Positions 6,257 to 7,172 of a stretch of 7,172 nucleotides of DNA are shown here, one piece after another. Both the position numbers and the translations under genes were made by a program. The stretch is from Thermoprotei archaeon. GTDB taxonomy: Archaea > Thermoproteota > Thermoprotei > Thermofilales > B20-G17. The stretch's first letter is position 1, and every line of letters begins with the position of its first letter. Under the pieces are notes generated by a model. It did not search any database and was not told the DNA's origin. It worked only from the letters and a program-made list of their open reading frames with translations. The stretch covers positions 1 through 7,172 of the forward strand of contig QMRW01000068.1 in NCBI GenBank assembly GCA_003650785.1. The letters run 5' to 3'.

Positions 6257-6266
6257 GATTATATGA
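6257..6266 (-). promoter_or_regulatory. TATA box of the deacetylase gene
   Basis: On the minus strand TCATATAATC is centred near 6261, about 24 bp before ATG 6238. This is near the spacing of leaderless archaeal genes and argues against the upstream TTG start, which lies inside the promoter-proximal stretch with no ribosome binding site. Confidence 0.4.
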
Positions 6267-6341
6267 AGTTTTTGTACTAAATTGACATCTCATGACCGTA
6301 TTACTGAGTACTTGGAACGCACTTATCGATTTAGGCTAGGT

Positions 6342-7172
6342 CTAATCAATTATTTTAATAGGTTTGTCCAACCTAGATATCAGGACCACTCGCGAGGGTA
6401 GGTAGCAGCCTATTATCCTATACCCTCCAAGATTATCGACTATTGCATGGGCAAAATCGACTATATCTACATATCTCGGCATGTTCTCCTTACTCAGTCT
6501 CCTCCTAAAGTATCCGACATCCATAGCAGCTTTAACTTCTACGTATGTTGGATTTCCAGAATCTATAATCTTTGCATACTCCTCAGGCTTAATCATGTTA
6601 TACCCCTTTACCATCGTTAGTCTGAGTACTGTAGGACAGTTAAGCGTACTCAAAGCCTCTATAGTATCCATAAGTTTTCTCCATGCATTAGGAATTAGAG
6701 GCCTACATACAGTTTTAAATACATCTTCATTTGGAGCTGGGAGAGTTACGTAAAATTGGCTTGGTTCTTTGGAAAGCTCATACATTCTTTCAGGAAAGGT
6801 ACCATTAGTTACTACGAAGACCGATTTGAAGCCATATTTAAAGTACTCCTCTATGAGTTCGGATACTCTGGGATAGATCATGGGCTCTCCTGTCAAGCTC
6901 AGAGTTACATGTACTGGACGAATTGCTTCTTCAAACATGGTATGCGTAACCTTAGGGTGTCCCCTGAATCCACTCAGTATCTTTCTCCACTCGATCATAG
7001 TATTCACAACTATGTCTTCAGGTTCATCGAAGTCTACCTTTTGGTACTCGGTTATCGGTCTAAGTCCTAGATCCGCTTCATGGGCTCTCCAACAATAAAT
7101 ACACTGTAGATTACACAGTATAGTAGGCGTCATTTGCAGACATCTATGTGAGGGGATAGAATACCATAGTTG
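6342..7172 (-). CDS. taw1: tRNA 4-demethylwyosine synthase Taw1/TYW1 (radical SAM), 5' end cut by window edge
   Basis: The frame enters from the right edge (no stop from 7172) and ends at TAG 6342, giving 276 visible residues. Archaeal Taw1 condenses N1-methylguanosine-37 of tRNA-Phe with pyruvate to form the tricyclic 4-demethylwyosine, the second step of wyosine synthesis. The first visible residues include SHRCLQMTP, conserved in Taw1, followed by the radical SAM cluster motif CNLQCIYCW (CxxxCxxC, about 7112-7088). LTGEPMIYP holds the SAM-binding GEP motif, VVTNGTFP follows, then CRPLIPNAW, VLRLTMVKGYN, YVEVKAAMDVGY and SRVVLISR at the end, all in family order. The missing N-terminus, perhaps 40-60 residues, should carry the cysteines of the second 4Fe-4S cluster, which cannot be checked here. 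An internal ATG (7133) is not the start, because the conserved SHRCLQ lies before it. A gap of about 100 bases separates it from the deacetylase downstream. Confidence 0.93.
   Translation of the reverse strand, partial: QLWYSIPSHRCLQMTPTILCNLQCIYCWRAHEADLGLRPITEYQKVDFDEPEDIVVNTMIEWRKILSGFRGHPKVTHTMFEEAIRPVHVTLSLTGEPMIYPRVSELIEEYFKYGFKSVFVVTNGTFPERMYELSKEPSQFYVTLPAPNEDVFKTVCRPLIPNAWRKLMDTIEALSTLNCPTVLRLTMVKGYNMIKPEEYAKIIDSGNPTYVEVKAAMDVGYFRRRLSKENMPRYVDIVDFAHAIVDNLGGYRIIGCYLPSRVVLISRLDKPIKIID

Overview
The window looks like chromosomal DNA of a hyperthermophilic archaeon, most likely a crenarchaeon of the Desulfurococcales/Ignisphaera kind. The basis is four archaeal protein families: DnaG-type primase, a family B DNA polymerase with a C-terminal PCNA-binding motif, the wyosine-synthesis radical SAM enzyme Taw1/TYW1, and an inositol-phosphate cytidylyltransferase fused to a membrane domain as in synthesis of the thermolyte di-myo-inositol phosphate (DIP). 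Supporting signs are archaeal TATA boxes, a GGTGAT-type ribosome binding site, TTG starts and heavy AGA/ATA/CTA codon use. The genus cannot be fixed from the sequence.

Layout. On the minus strand, 1194 to beyond the left edge is the IPCT/DIPPS-like gene; its cytidylyltransferase half looks intact, but its CDP-alcohol phosphotransferase half has lost nearly all of the catalytic signature. Positions 1195-1617 are a divergent intergenic region with promoters for both neighbours and a GC-rich hairpin-prone island at 1316-1385. dnaG runs on the plus strand, 1618-2787. Positions 2788-3017 are a convergent intergenic region with a T-run for each gene at either end and a second structured island between them. 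On the minus strand, reading leftward, come taw1 (cut by the right edge, ends 6342), a CE4/NodB-type polysaccharide deacetylase (5489-6238) and a family B DNA polymerase (3018-5387). The last two each have a plausible promoter of their own, so this is a same-strand cluster rather than a clear operon.

The genes are mostly housekeeping: RNA synthesis and degradation (DnaG), DNA synthesis (PolB), tRNA-Phe modification (Taw1), carbohydrate or related deacetylation, and inositol-phosphate metabolism. dnaG and polB converge tail to tail.

The points that most deserve a second look are (1) the apparent loss of the active site in the DIPPS half of the leftmost protein and (2) the two GC-rich intergenic islands on either side of dnaG. 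The islands share several 7-8 base words. In places they read like the 3' end of an IS200/IS605-type tnpB gene (hairpin over a stop codon), or they may be small structured RNAs. No complete mobile element, tRNA, rRNA or CRISPR array was found.
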